Source: Mucilaginibacter gilvus (lineage in GTDB: Bacteria > Bacteroidota > Bacteroidia > Sphingobacteriales > Sphingobacteriaceae). Taken from it: DNA of 64,000 nt. A program made the position numbers and the translations under genes. The notes under the pieces were generated by a model. The model worked only from the letters and a program-made list of their open reading frames with translations. It was not told the origin of the DNA and ran no database searches. The stretch spans positions 1 to 64,000 of the forward strand of contig NZ_SBIW01000011.1 in assembly GCF_004054195.1 (NCBI RefSeq), written 5' to 3'. This document shows positions 43,167-52,438 of the stretch, in pieces (the first letter of the stretch is position 1; every line of letters begins with the position of its first letter).

Positions 43167-44417
43167 ATGAATAAAGCAGTTAGGTCCAGGTCATTGCTAA
43201 ACGCGCTAAAAGAATCTTTTCAGGTCTTAAAAAATCGGATATTTTCACTATTATACTTTGCTGAATCCATTAGTTTACTGGGTGACGCTTTTACCTGGGT
43301 TGGACTGGCTTTATTATCCTATCAGTTTGGTAAAGAAAGATCAGCTGTTATTTTAGCGACAGCGCTAACCCTGCGGGTTACTGCCTTTATTATCTTTTCG
43401 CCCTTCGCGGGCGTTTTGGCTGACCGCATGAGTCGAAAAATTATTCTATACGTGACTCACTTTATCCGAATGGCGATTGTTGCGTGTTTGCCTTTTGTCG
43501 ATCAGGAGTGGCAGATCTATGTGCTCGTTTTTTTACTTAACATATTTAATGCCTTTTTTACGCCTACCTATCGCGCAGTTATACCGCAAGTGGTAGATCA
43601 TGCTAATTACAGGCAGGCAGTAGGCTTGTCTACAGCAACGTTTCAGATCTTAGGCGTATTGGGGCCCGGTTTAGCGGGGATACTTGCGGTGTGGTTTGGC
43701 GCAAGAGATATCTTTTTTATTGATGCAGTTTCGTTCGTTATCGCCGCTATTCTGATATTGATGCTTCCGGCAGCCAAATTACAACACGCCATAAAGAAAA
43801 ATGAAAAGGCATTCACCGCCTGGCATGACGCGATCAAAGGGATACGGCTATTATTTAAAAATCCGCTGATCCGCTTTGCATTGCTCATAGAATTTGTTTC
43901 CGCGATTGCGGGAGCACAAATATTGGTGAATACCGTAGGACATATTAAGAGCGGCTTACATTTAGACGATAAGCATTACGGCTGGGTGATGGCGGCATTT
44001 GGGATCGGTGCCAGTATAGCAGCATTTGTGGCCGGCAGTTTAGATAAAACCAAATCACGCAGGTTATCATTGATCATTGGCGCGACGGTGTTGGCGATCA
44101 CCATATCTATCACCAATTTCGTTGGGTACCCGTTAATGCTGGTATTATGGCTCTTTGCCGGATTAGGACAAAGCCTGACTGAAATGCCGTCAGAAACCCT
44201 GATCGGTGAAAATATTGCCGAAAATGAACAGGGCAAGGTTTATGGATCGCACTTTGCCTTTTCGCACCTTTGGTGGGCCGTCGCTTATCCTATAGCGGGC
44301 TTTATGGGCAGCCATTATCCGGGCAAGGATTTTTTATATGGTGGGGTCGTCTCATTCTTCCTTTTAGGAATTGCTTTGTTATTTACTAAAAGAGCAAAAA
44401 AAATCATTAGTCTTTAA
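43167..44417 (+). CDS. MFS transporter, enterobactin/macrolide exporter-like
   Basis: A 416-residue, 12-helix transporter of the MFS_3 (EntS/MefA-like) type. The conserved loop between helices 2 and 3 reads GVLADRMSRKI (about 87-97), and TYRAVIPQVV, TFQILGVLGPGLAG and GLGQSLTEMPSETLIGENI are typical downstream motifs. It should export a small molecule using the proton gradient; the substrate cannot be told. The gene follows the rhodanese gene by 43 bases on the same strand and may be cotranscribed. Confidence 0.85.
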   Translation: MNKAVRSRSLLNALKESFQVLKNRIFSLLYFAESISLLGDAFTWVGLALLSYQFGKERSAVILATALTLRVTAFIIFSPFAGVLADRMSRKIILYVTHFIRMAIVACLPFVDQEWQIYVLVFLLNIFNAFFTPTYRAVIPQVVDHANYRQAVGLSTATFQILGVLGPGLAGILAVWFGARDIFFIDAVSFVIAAILILMLPAAKLQHAIKKNEKAFTAWHDAIKGIRLLFKNPLIRFALLIEFVSAIAGAQILVNTVGHIKSGLHLDDKHYGWVMAAFGIGASIAAFVAGSLDKTKSRRLSLIIGATVLAITISITNFVGYPLMLVLWLFAGLGQSLTEMPSETLIGENIAENEQGKVYGSHFAFSHLWWAVAYPIAGFMGSHYPGKDFLYGGVVSFFLLGIALLFTKRAKKIISL

Positions 44418-44585
44418 ATGCTTTTGTTTGTTGCGCAATAGGAACACTACTTTTTCCGCAACCCATTTACGCGTGTAGTCCTAATTAGCTGGCCGCGGCC
44501 TTGCGTAGCTTCAATATCTTATCATTTTAAACACTGATAATTGATCTATTTATCTTTTATTATAATGCGAGCTAATAAATTCCTG

Positions 44586-44617
44586 TTTCAATTAAAGTAA
44601 ACTCCTGATTATCTTTG
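44586..44617 (+). promoter_or_regulatory. candidate Bacteroidota-type promoter of the BNR-like gene
   Basis: TTTC (44586-44589) and TATCTTTG (44610-44617) approximate the -33 TTTG / -7 TANNTTTG pair with a 20-base spacer. The gene starts 74 bases further on. Confidence 0.35.
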
Positions 44618-44691
44618 CCTGGCGTATTTCTATCTGCGTATAATCGTTTAAGTTTAATATTGTAACTTTCCAAAACTTATATTTTCATACA

Positions 44692-45741
44692 ATGAGAAAA
44701 ATGGCCCTCTTTCTTTTATCGTTCATGATGATACTTACCTTAAGTTCGCTGTCGGATGACTTGAATTCAATCGGAGAGGGACAGCAACCTCAGGTCAGCG
44801 TGGACAATAAAGGAACGATAAGAGTTGTATTTGGATCAGGTGAGCAAATATTTTGCGCTACATCCAGGGATCATGGATTACATTTCGGTCAACCCGTCCT
44901 TGTGGCCAAAGTTCCGGAGATGCACCTCGGCATGTCCCGGGGGCCGCAATTAGCCAGTTCAAAAAACTATTCTGTAATCTCGGCAATAGATAAAAGCGGA
45001 GCAATACACTGGTTTCGACTGAACCATGGAACAGATCAATGGAAAAAAATGGGTGTAATTAATGACCGTTCCGGATCAGCACCTGAAGGACTGATGAGCA
45101 TTGCTGCTGACAGCCAGGATCATTTTTATGCTGCATGGCTTGACATTCGGACCGGCAAACAAAACCAGATCTATTTTGCATCCTTGTCGGGGAAAACTGT
45201 TAACTGGTCTAAAAATGTGATGGTATATCACTCACCCGATCAGCATGTTTGTGAGTGCTGTAAACCCAGCATAGCGGTACAGGGCCCTTCAGTCGCTATC
45301 ATGTTCCGGAACTGGCTGAGTGGTTTGCGGGATCTGTATGTAACACGCTCAGCCAACATGGGGCAAACGTTTTCAGCAGCCCAAAAGATGGGATTGGATA
45401 CCTGGAAACTGAACGGCTGCCCAATGGATGGCGGGGGCTTGCGTATCACCCCGGCCAACGCGGTGCAGACGGTATGGCAGCGAAAGGGGAACATCTATTA
45501 TGCTACCCCGAATAAACCGGAAACCTATCTGGCCAAAGGAAGAACCTGTAGTATTTCAGGCAGTAGAACAAATCCGCTGATCACTTACCAGAACAGCGAC
45601 ACCCTGAATATGATCGAGTTCCCTCAAAAAACACCAAGGATGGTCGGAACAGGCGGATACCTAAAAGCTGTGCCTGTTAACTCGGCCGTCAGCCTTTTCG
45701 TTTGGGAACAAAACAACCAAATCAAATGCCGCCGGATGTAA
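44692..45741 (+). CDS. exported BNR/sialidase-fold protein with Cys motif
   Basis: A 349-residue protein with a signal peptide (MRKMALFLLSFMMILTLSSL). Asp-box-like turns recur: SRDHGLHF (about 63-70) and SANMGQTF (about 224-231), as in six-bladed BNR/sialidase propellers. The strict catalytic Arg triad and Tyr of sialidases cannot be confirmed. Two Cys clusters, VCECCKPS (about 184-191) and LNGCPMDGGG (about 242-251), are unusual for sialidases. They are seen in propeller proteins of metal-resistance islands. It stands alone between the MFS and TylF-like genes. Function unknown; ligand-binding or metal-linked role is a guess. Confidence 0.65.
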   Translation: MRKMALFLLSFMMILTLSSLSDDLNSIGEGQQPQVSVDNKGTIRVVFGSGEQIFCATSRDHGLHFGQPVLVAKVPEMHLGMSRGPQLASSKNYSVISAIDKSGAIHWFRLNHGTDQWKKMGVINDRSGSAPEGLMSIAADSQDHFYAAWLDIRTGKQNQIYFASLSGKTVNWSKNVMVYHSPDQHVCECCKPSIAVQGPSVAIMFRNWLSGLRDLYVTRSANMGQTFSAAQKMGLDTWKLNGCPMDGGGLRITPANAVQTVWQRKGNIYYATPNKPETYLAKGRTCSISGSRTNPLITYQNSDTLNMIEFPQKTPRMVGTGGYLKAVPVNSAVSLFVWEQNNQIKCRRM

Positions 45742-45749
45742 TGAATGGA

Positions 45750-46469
45750 TTAAACCTTACGGAAGTAAGCATGATTATATTGATTTCCCCAAAGGCAAAC
45801 GATCTTCTCCGGCTTATCGGCAAAAAATTCATCGTAGGCTAACTTTACGCCAGGGTTAATATCAAGGCCTTCCACACCGGTTGCCGAATCAAAATAGTCC
45901 ATCATGATACAGATCGAATTTTTTGACATCCGGGGATAGATACTTTCAAAGCAATGCAGCATTACCGCCTTATGTTCAAGTTTATCGCCGCCAAACCCAC
46001 AGTCGATATGCACAAAGGCAATTTCTTTGGGCAGCTCATTTGGCAGGGTCGTTCCAAAGTCCCCCTTATGCACAATAGGCTGTTTTAATTTGGCCTTATT
46101 AAAATTGGCTTTCAGTTCTTCTTCAACACTCCCTTTAACTTTAAACGATGCGAAAAAGCTGTCGTAAAGATGCAATTGTTTATCAGAGGCATTCAGTTCG
46201 ATCACCTTTTCAAAAATCAGTGCGCATTGGCCGGTAAAACAGCCTAATTCAACAACATCGCCGGACACTCCGTTAAAAATCACCGAATCCAGTAAATGGT
46301 AATAATTGATCCTTTGCTCAGCCGTGTTCATGTCAATGTTGGTATCCAGCTGCTTTACCTGATAACCGGTTTGCATAAACCGCAATCCCTTATTTACAAA
46401 CTCAATTAAAGCGGAGCGCTTCTTTTCTTTTACAGCGTAAGGTTTTTTAACGAGGAAATAATTGTCCAT
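45750..46469 (-). CDS. TylF/MycF-like methyltransferase, paralogue A
   Basis: A 239-residue protein with a SAM-binding Rossmann fold: GDVVELGCFTGQCALIFEK (motif I, about 70-88), LHLYDSFFASF and IAFVHIDCGFGGDKLEHK (about 150-167; the acidic metal site of TylF-like O-methyltransferases). DYFDSATGVEGLDINPGVKLAYDEFF follows, also typical. It is convergent with the BNR-like gene and divergent from copA. A close paralogue lies at 50993-51709 on the other strand; the two agree over their whole length. Substrate unknown; these enzymes methylate sugars or small molecules. Confidence 0.75.
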   Translation of the reverse strand: MDNYFLVKKPYAVKEKKRSALIEFVNKGLRFMQTGYQVKQLDTNIDMNTAEQRINYYHLLDSVIFNGVSGDVVELGCFTGQCALIFEKVIELNASDKQLHLYDSFFASFKVKGSVEEELKANFNKAKLKQPIVHKGDFGTTLPNELPKEIAFVHIDCGFGGDKLEHKAVMLHCFESIYPRMSKNSICIMMDYFDSATGVEGLDINPGVKLAYDEFFADKPEKIVCLWGNQYNHAYFRKV

Positions 46470-46617
46470 ATGCTTCGATTAAATAATGTGTTTAGACATT
46501 AGTTGATACTATAAACCAATATTCAATAATAAGGAAATTTGCCTTAAATCTTCTTGAAATAACGGTATTCTATAAATCTTAAACAGAATCCTGTAAAGCA
46601 GGGCTGTGTTCATGGCG

Positions 46618-46625
46618 TAAATTTG
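46618..46625 (+). promoter_or_regulatory. -7 promoter box upstream of copA
   Basis: TAAATTTG matches TANNTTTG and lies 18 bases before the copA ATG. A short inverted repeat CCTG-taaag-CAGG (46590-46602) lies just upstream and could take a regulator. No clear -33 element. Confidence 0.35.
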
Positions 46626-46643
46626 TATTGTAAAAAATAAATC

Positions 46644-48869
46644 ATGCAACCAGATACACAAACGCTTACTTTCCCGGTTACCGGCATGACCTGTGCCGGC
46701 TGTTCAGCAAGCGTTGAATCGATGATCAGCGCACAACAAGGCGTTGATAAGGCCGAAGTGAACTATGCCAGCCAGTCTGTTAAAGTAGCTTTTCATCCCC
46801 AGATCATAAAGCCTTCCGACTTTCAAAAAGCGGTTCAGTCTATAGGCTACGACCTTATTTTAGATACCGACAACGGTAAAGCTTTGCAGGAAGAAGTGCA
46901 GCAAAACCATTATCAGCAATTAAAAACTAAATTGACCTGGTCAGCTATGCTGACCATTCCGGTAGTCATGATCGGTATGTTCTTCATGGACCTGCCGTAT
47001 GCCAACTATATCATGCTCGCCTTAACTGCCCCGGTATTATTTCTTTTTGGCCGGAACTTCTTTGTCGGAGCCTGGAAGCAGGCGCGCCACGGCAGGGCAA
47101 ATATGGATACCCTTGTGGCACTCTCTACGGGGATCGCTTTTTTATTTAGTGTTTTCAACACCCTGTACCCTCAATTCTGGCATAGCCGAGGACTGCACCC
47201 GCATGTTTACTATGAAGCGGCAGCCGTCGTGATTGTCTTTATTCTGCTCGGCAAATTATTAGAAGAACGGGCAAAATCCAATACTTCCTCTGCTATCAGG
47301 AAGCTGATCGGGCTACAGCCTAAAACCGTCCTTTTGATCACACTTAACGGTGAGAAAGAAACCCTTATTGCTGACGTTCAGATCGGTGATCAAATCTTGG
47401 TACGGTCAGGTGAAAAGATACCCGTGGATGGGTTGCTTTACGATGGCCATTCGTTTGTAGACGAAAGCATGATCTCGGGAGAACCCGTTGCGGTTGAAAA
47501 GAAAGCCGGGGATCGGGTATTTGCGGGTACGATCAATCAAAAAGGCAGTTTTCATTTTACTGCTGAAAAAGTAGGTGGTGCAACGCTATTGGCGCAGATC
47601 ATTCAATTGGTGCAGGATGCGCAAGGCTCCAAAGCACCGGTGCAAAAATTGGTGGATAAAATAGCCGGTATATTTGTGCCCATTGTGATCGGAATTGCGC
47701 TGGTAACTTTAGTGATCTGGCTCTTTTTTGGCGGTCAATATGCTTTTACACAAGGCTTACTGGCAATGGTTACGGTGCTGGTGATTGCTTGCCCATGCGC
47801 GTTAGGACTGGCTACGCCGACGGCGCTGATGGTAGGTATCGGCAAGGGTGCTGAAAACGGTATCCTGATTAAAGATGCAGAAGCACTGGAACAAGGGCAT
47901 AAAGTAAATGCGATTATCCTGGACAAAACGGGCACACTCACCGAAGGAAATCCGGTAGTGACAGACCTGATCTGGACGAGTAAGCTGACAGAGATCGAAA
48001 GCAACAAGTACATATTCAGGGAAATAGAAAAGCAATCTGAACACCCTTTAGCGGGTGCCATTGTCGAATATCTGCAAATAGAACAACGCAGCTCCGTACA
48101 GATCACCGGCTTTGAAAGCCTAACCGGCCGGGGCGTTAAAGCACAATATCAGGGCAGGAACTACCAGGCAGGCAGTCATAAGCTGGTTGAAGAAAGCGGA
48201 ATGATTATCCCGGCTGATTTGCAATCACGCATCGAAGGCATGTTGTCACAGGCAAAGACGGTGATATACTTTGGCGATGACAGGCAGGTACTGGCTATTG
48301 CGGCTATCGCAGACCAAATCAAAACGGGTTCTGCCAAAGCGGTGTCAGCCTTGAAAGATCAGGGCATTGCGGTTTATATGCTAACCGGGGATAACCAGGT
48401 TACGGCTGCGGCTGTTGCTAAAGAAGCAGGCATTGACCATTACCAGGCAGATGTTTTACCATCCGGGAAAGCCGACTTTGTCAAAGCTTTGCAGGCACAG
48501 GGAAAAACCGTTGCTATGATCGGTGATGGCATCAATGACAGTCAGGCGCTGGCACAGGCGGACGTTTCTATCGCGATGGGAAGAGGCTCTGATATCGCCA
48601 TGGATGTGGCCGGAATAACTTTAGTGTCTTCCGACCTGCTAAAGGTGCCAAAAGCACTGCGGTTGTCCAGGCTTACGGTACAAACCATCCGGCAAAACTT
48701 GTTCTGGGCCTTTATCTATAACCTCGTAGGCATTCCGCTTGCAGCGGGTATCTTATATCCGGTGAACGGCTTTCTATTAAACCCGATGATCGCAGGCGCG
48801 GCAATGGCGTTAAGTTCTGTTTCGGTGGTGAGCAACAGCTTGCGGCTAAAATGGGCAAAACTCAATTAA
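46644..48869 (+). CDS. copA: copper-exporting P1B-type ATPase
   Basis: A 741-residue Cu(I) pump. One N-terminal heavy-metal-associated domain has GMTCAGCSASVE (about 13-24). Membrane helices start near residue 98. The actuator motif is SGEPVAVEKK, the ion-binding motif IACPCALGLATP (CPC near 382-385), the phosphorylation site ILDKTGTLTEG (about 425) and the hinge MIGDGINDSQALAQADVSI. The CPC motif marks a monovalent copper/silver pump of the P1B-1 group. Only one N-terminal HMA domain is present. It is followed by a free CopZ-like HMA protein and the HMA-AraC regulator, all on the plus strand with short gaps. Confidence 0.96.
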   Translation: MQPDTQTLTFPVTGMTCAGCSASVESMISAQQGVDKAEVNYASQSVKVAFHPQIIKPSDFQKAVQSIGYDLILDTDNGKALQEEVQQNHYQQLKTKLTWSAMLTIPVVMIGMFFMDLPYANYIMLALTAPVLFLFGRNFFVGAWKQARHGRANMDTLVALSTGIAFLFSVFNTLYPQFWHSRGLHPHVYYEAAAVVIVFILLGKLLEERAKSNTSSAIRKLIGLQPKTVLLITLNGEKETLIADVQIGDQILVRSGEKIPVDGLLYDGHSFVDESMISGEPVAVEKKAGDRVFAGTINQKGSFHFTAEKVGGATLLAQIIQLVQDAQGSKAPVQKLVDKIAGIFVPIVIGIALVTLVIWLFFGGQYAFTQGLLAMVTVLVIACPCALGLATPTALMVGIGKGAENGILIKDAEALEQGHKVNAIILDKTGTLTEGNPVVTDLIWTSKLTEIESNKYIFREIEKQSEHPLAGAIVEYLQIEQRSSVQITGFESLTGRGVKAQYQGRNYQAGSHKLVEESGMIIPADLQSRIEGMLSQAKTVIYFGDDRQVLAIAAIADQIKTGSAKAVSALKDQGIAVYMLTGDNQVTAAAVAKEAGIDHYQADVLPSGKADFVKALQAQGKTVAMIGDGINDSQALAQADVSIAMGRGSDIAMDVAGITLVSSDLLKVPKALRLSRLTVQTIRQNLFWAFIYNLVGIPLAAGILYPVNGFLLNPMIAGAAMALSSVSVVSNSLRLKWAKLN

Positions 48870-48896
48870 TTTATAAACAAACAATAAATCATAAAC

Positions 48897-49109
48897 ATGG
48901 AAACTTTAAAATTCAAAACCAATATCAAATGTGGCGGATGTATCGCAGCGGTTACAACAACCTTAGATACACTTGATGGCGTAGCTAAATGGAACGTAGA
49001 TACTGCTAACCCGGACAAGATACTAACTGTTGAATCCAGTGACGGACTAACATCAGATGAGGTGATCGGCGCTTTAAAGATCAAAGGATATCATGCTGAA
49101 AAAATTTAA
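48897..49109 (+). CDS. CopZ-like heavy-metal-associated domain protein
   Basis: A 70-residue single HMA domain, METLKFKTNIKCGGCIAAVTTTL, with the metal-binding KCGGC (Cys12 and Cys15). The fold is completed by VAKWNVDTANPDKILTVESS and VIGALKIKGYHAE. It lies 27 bases after copA and 24 bases before the AraC gene, so it is cotranscribed. It probably carries Cu(I) in the cytosol and hands it to CopA. The usual Met before the first Cys is replaced (NIKCGGC instead of GMxCxxC), which is common in Bacteroidota relatives. Confidence 0.88.
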   Translation: METLKFKTNIKCGGCIAAVTTTLDTLDGVAKWNVDTANPDKILTVESSDGLTSDEVIGALKIKGYHAEKI

Positions 49110-49133
49110 TCGTAATATTGTTTAAATAAACAG

Positions 49134-49697
49134 ATGATACTGCACATCAAAAATATGGTTTGTGACCGCTGCATTATGGTGGTCAGGCAACAGCTACAAA
49201 ATATTGGGCTGGACGTTGGCGAGGTTAACTTAGGTGCCGCTACTGTTCAGCCCGAACCGGACGCTGACCAATTGAGCCTGATCGCATCGCAGCTTAAATT
49301 GTTAGGCTTTGAATTACTGGACAATGAGAAGGATCAAATGGTGGAACGTATTAAAAGCCTGGTCATTGAAAAAGTACACCATAGCGACCTGGCCGATTCC
49401 CATTTGAATTTTTCGCAGTATATATCGGACGGCCTTAATAAGGACTATGCTTACCTCAGCCGGATGTTCTCTGATGCGGAAGACACAACGATTGAAAAAT
49501 TCATTATCCAGCAAAAGATAGAAAAAGTTAAAGAACTGCTGGAATATGGACAGTTAAATTTAAACGAGATCACCTGGAAAATGGGTTACAGCAGCAGTGC
49601 GCATCTATCCGCCCAGTTCAAGGCTACAACTGGTTTAACACCCAGTCAGTTCAAGGCTTCTGAAAAAATGAACAGAAAAGCGATTGACAAAATTTAA
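49134..49697 (+). CDS. HMA-AraC fusion transcriptional regulator
   Basis: A 187-residue protein. The first 65 residues resemble an HMA domain, MILHIKNMVCDRCIMVVRQQL, with the metal site MVCDRC (Cys10, Cys13). The C-terminal part (about 80-180) is an AraC-type DNA-binding domain with two helix-turn-helix units: LNKDYAYLSRMFSDAEDTTIEKF and NEITWKMGYSSSAHLSAQFKATTGLTPSQFK. Direct fusion of a metal-binding domain to an AraC output suggests a copper sensor for this island. Its position right after copA and the CopZ-like gene supports that. Proteins of this kind occur in Bacteroidota copper loci but are little characterised. Confidence 0.85.
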   Translation: MILHIKNMVCDRCIMVVRQQLQNIGLDVGEVNLGAATVQPEPDADQLSLIASQLKLLGFELLDNEKDQMVERIKSLVIEKVHHSDLADSHLNFSQYISDGLNKDYAYLSRMFSDAEDTTIEKFIIQQKIEKVKELLEYGQLNLNEITWKMGYSSSAHLSAQFKATTGLTPSQFKASEKMNRKAIDKI

Positions 49698-49750
49698 GCT
49701 ACACGGAAACAAACGCATTAGGCTTCAGGTCTAATAATAAAGCTTTAACC

Positions 49751-50200
49751 ATGGAAAAGGGAAATTACAAAACATTTGTATGGATGCTGGCCTTGTCGTT
49801 TATCATCATGTATGGCGTGATGTTTTTAAATGTTGACCAAGCCGATCATATTTATTTAAGCATGACACGACTTTACATGACGTTAATGATGGTAGCGTCA
49901 ATGGCATTGTTAATGTTAGCGATGATGCGCATGATGTATAAAAATCGAAAACTAAATTTGGTCATTATTTTATCAAGTATGGTAGTTTTCATTCTTTCAC
50001 TTGTCGGCGTCAGAACGCAAACGCTGGTGAGCGATGTGCAGTACATGAAGGGAATGATCCCGCACCATTCTATCGCTATAATGACCAGCAAAAATGCCAA
50101 TATCAAAGATCCGGAAGTCAGAAAGCTCGCAGATGGTATTATTAAAACCCAGGAGAAAGAGATCGCCGAGATGAAAGCAATTTTAGCCAGGATGAAGTAA
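49751..50200 (+). CDS. DUF305 membrane protein
   Basis: A 149-residue protein with three hydrophobic segments at the N-terminus (about 10-28, 38-60, 68-88) and a short DUF305-type domain at the C-terminus. The domain shows YMKGMIPHHSIAIMTSKNA, with the conserved MIPHH, and a helical continuation VRKLADGIIKTQEKEIAEM. DUF305 is a ferritin-like helical fold frequent in copper and metal resistance clusters. The Met-rich membrane part (ASMALLMLAMMRMMY) would suit copper contact. Role not established. Confidence 0.85.
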   Translation: MEKGNYKTFVWMLALSFIIMYGVMFLNVDQADHIYLSMTRLYMTLMMVASMALLMLAMMRMMYKNRKLNLVIILSSMVVFILSLVGVRTQTLVSDVQYMKGMIPHHSIAIMTSKNANIKDPEVRKLADGIIKTQEKEIAEMKAILARMK

Positions 50201-50325
50201 CATTGTTCGACAGCCACCGTTGAACATTGTTTTTATACCATCAATTGTTTTTTGATTATCCCGATCATCCGCAATATGTTTTGATAAATATATATTATCG
50301 TTAGATCTTTAGTCAGCGTGCTTAC

Positions 50326-50745
50326 ATGAAGAGAATTTGTGCCTTAATCATGACATCATTTTACTTGTTGCTTTCAACAGGTGGATACGCTTGTCTGCTT
50401 CATTGCACCACCGATTACCTTGCAACCCAACTGGAAAATAAGCAGGAAGCTCATGTTACAGGTAAGGACCATCCGCACAACGAAAGTGAAAGTGATGAAG
50501 ACTGCGCGACAGGTGATTGTAACTGCTGCTATCATCATGGCACCTATGTAGTGAAGGAAAACGCAAAAATTACCACCCATTTTATTTTTTCACCAACAGC
50601 TTTAGCCATTGTTCTTTTTCATACGGAGGGCTTTTCCTATATACCCTTAAAGATCACCGCCAACGTTAGTTGGCCAAGATCCACCGGGCCACCTTTCCCA
50701 CGCAGCAGCCCTCTTTATATTTCCAATAGGACTCTTCTTATCTGA
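50326..50745 (+). CDS. small exported Cys/His-rich protein, HYC_CC_PP-like
   Basis: A 139-residue protein with a signal segment (MKRICALIMTSFYLLLSTGGYA). Then come CLLHCTTDY, an acidic/His linker (GKDHPHNESESDED), a cluster CATGDCNCCYHHG and a C-terminus with RSTGPPFPRSSPLYI. This is the HYC / CC / PP pattern of a small Bacteroidota protein family associated with metal loci. The Cys and His clusters probably bind copper in the periplasm. Its relatives in this window are at 6767, 53772, 61664 and 62340; they share plan more than sequence. Confidence 0.65.
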   Translation: MKRICALIMTSFYLLLSTGGYACLLHCTTDYLATQLENKQEAHVTGKDHPHNESESDEDCATGDCNCCYHHGTYVVKENAKITTHFIFSPTALAIVLFHTEGFSYIPLKITANVSWPRSTGPPFPRSSPLYISNRTLLI

Positions 50746-50992
50746 TTTAATTTGCTGCAAATCTGCGGCCCTGGAATGCTATTCCCATATCGCTCATGCG
50801 ATGCATTTCTAATATCACCATTTCCCGTATTATTCTATTAGCCAATTTTGAATATGGATGTTCAATCGGATTAGCGATGCTATATAGCTCCGCCATCTGA
50901 TCTGGACATAGTTATATCAAATTATTTAAATGTCTGTAAGATAATACTTTGCATATAAATCAAGTATAAAGTTTATCCTAATCTCACATTAC

Positions 50993-51709
50993 ATGAGCAA
51001 CTATTTTATTACTCGTCCACCTTTTGGAAAATTAAAAGGAAAGTCATCACTTATAGCTTTCGCCAATAAAGTACTTAGATATATGAAAACCGGTTACACG
51101 GTAAGTCCTGTTGACACCATCGTTGATATGAACACCATTGAACAGCGAATTAACTATTATCATCTATTAGACAACGTGTTGAGCGCTGAAATAACAGGGG
51201 ATGTCATAGAACTCGGCACTTTTACAGGGCAATGCGCCATGTTGTTCCAAAAGGTACTTGAACAAAATCAATCCGGTAAAGCGCTTCACCTTTATGACAC
51301 TTTCGAATCGAAATACACCATAAAAGGAAGCGTAGAAGAACAACTTATTCAGAACTTTAAAAGTGCAGGACTGTCACTGCCGATTTTACACAAAGGGTTA
51401 TTCGAGGATACGATACCCGGCCAGTTACCATCACAGATTTCATTTGTACATATTGACTGTGGTTTTGGTGGCGATCCGCAGCAACATAAAAGCGTTATAA
51501 CCTATTGCCTTGAAGCAGTATATCCCAGAATGCAAAAAGGTGCAGTTTGCATTTTAATGGATTATTATGATGAAGCCGTTAATGAAGCCGGTTTTGATGC
51601 CCATCCCGGAGTTAAAATGGCTTGCGATGAATTTTTAAAAGATAAACCCGAAGTAATAAGTTGTTTATACGGCAATCAATATTATCATGGATTTTTCAGA
51701 AAAAAGTGA
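50993..51709 (+). CDS. TylF/MycF-like methyltransferase, paralogue B
   Basis: A 238-residue protein that aligns end to end with the product of 45750-46469: MSNYFITRPPFGKLKGKS against MDNYFLVKKPYAVKEKKR, EQRINYYHLLDNVL against EQRINYYHLLDSVI, and GDVIELGTFTGQCAMLF against GDVVELGCFTGQCALIF. The metal/SAM residues (FVHIDCGFGGD, DYYDEAV) are kept. It is oriented oppositely and lies about 4.5 kb away, so the pair flank the copA-CopZ-AraC-DUF305 block. It stands alone with about 250 bases of gene-free sequence upstream. Substrate unknown. Confidence 0.75.
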   Translation: MSNYFITRPPFGKLKGKSSLIAFANKVLRYMKTGYTVSPVDTIVDMNTIEQRINYYHLLDNVLSAEITGDVIELGTFTGQCAMLFQKVLEQNQSGKALHLYDTFESKYTIKGSVEEQLIQNFKSAGLSLPILHKGLFEDTIPGQLPSQISFVHIDCGFGGDPQQHKSVITYCLEAVYPRMQKGAVCILMDYYDEAVNEAGFDAHPGVKMACDEFLKDKPEVISCLYGNQYYHGFFRKK

Positions 51710-51844
51710 TGGTAACCGCCCGCAATTTTAACGCGCCAAATTTCTTAATTCAAGAAACGGGTGTCGCTTACTTTTTTATTATAACAGCCCTTATATAATT
51801 TTAATGTAGGGGTCACTTCTTCAGACAATAAAAATCTTACAGCA

Positions 51845-52195
51845 ATGAAAGAGGATATTATTTATAGCATCCAAAATGAGTTTGGTGCAAAAAGAACAAT
51901 TAAGATTGTTCCGGAGACAGAACCAAAAAAGAGTTCGGGTATCTGTATAACCGGTGTTTTTCACTTATTCCATATAATTTTGAAAGGCGCAATTTCCCCA
52001 CCTGCTAATATGGATATGGACGCGTATATGTGTTTTGCAGGTAGTGTCTACTTTCTCAATGAAAGTTTTCACGAATGGCATTACGACGGTAAGACTTTCG
52101 AAGAAGCAGAAGTCAAGCAAGTAGTTAAAATCATTGAAAAAGATATAAAAGAGTGGTTTAACCAAGGCGATATTCCTCCTAACTTTCTCGAATAA
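51845..52195 (+). CDS. hypothetical protein
   Basis: A 116-residue soluble protein, MKEDIIYSIQNEFGAKRTI, without signal peptide. It includes GAISPPANMDMDAYMCFAGSVYFL and the helical FEEAEVKQVVKIIEKDIKEWF at the end. The frame has a clean start and stop and protein-like composition, but I recognise no family. It is the only gene between the TylF-like and nuclease-like genes. Confidence 0.5.
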   Translation: MKEDIIYSIQNEFGAKRTIKIVPETEPKKSSGICITGVFHLFHIILKGAISPPANMDMDAYMCFAGSVYFLNESFHEWHYDGKTFEEAEVKQVVKIIEKDIKEWFNQGDIPPNFLE

Positions 52196-52438
52196 CAATG
52201 GAATCTGATAATTGAACTATAACTGAGCTACAAATGACAGATAATTCTATTACTACGCTATCTGTAATATCTTGCTACAGTTATTACCGGTGCCAGTAAC
52301 CGTTAATTCTGATGTAAAAAAGAGCAATATGGTATAGGGCTTTATACGAATTGGTTTATTTTGATCAAATTGATAAAGCTTGTTTGAACTTGGCTAATTT
52401 AGGAGTCTGTTTGATGCAGATATACATATTTTTTATTC

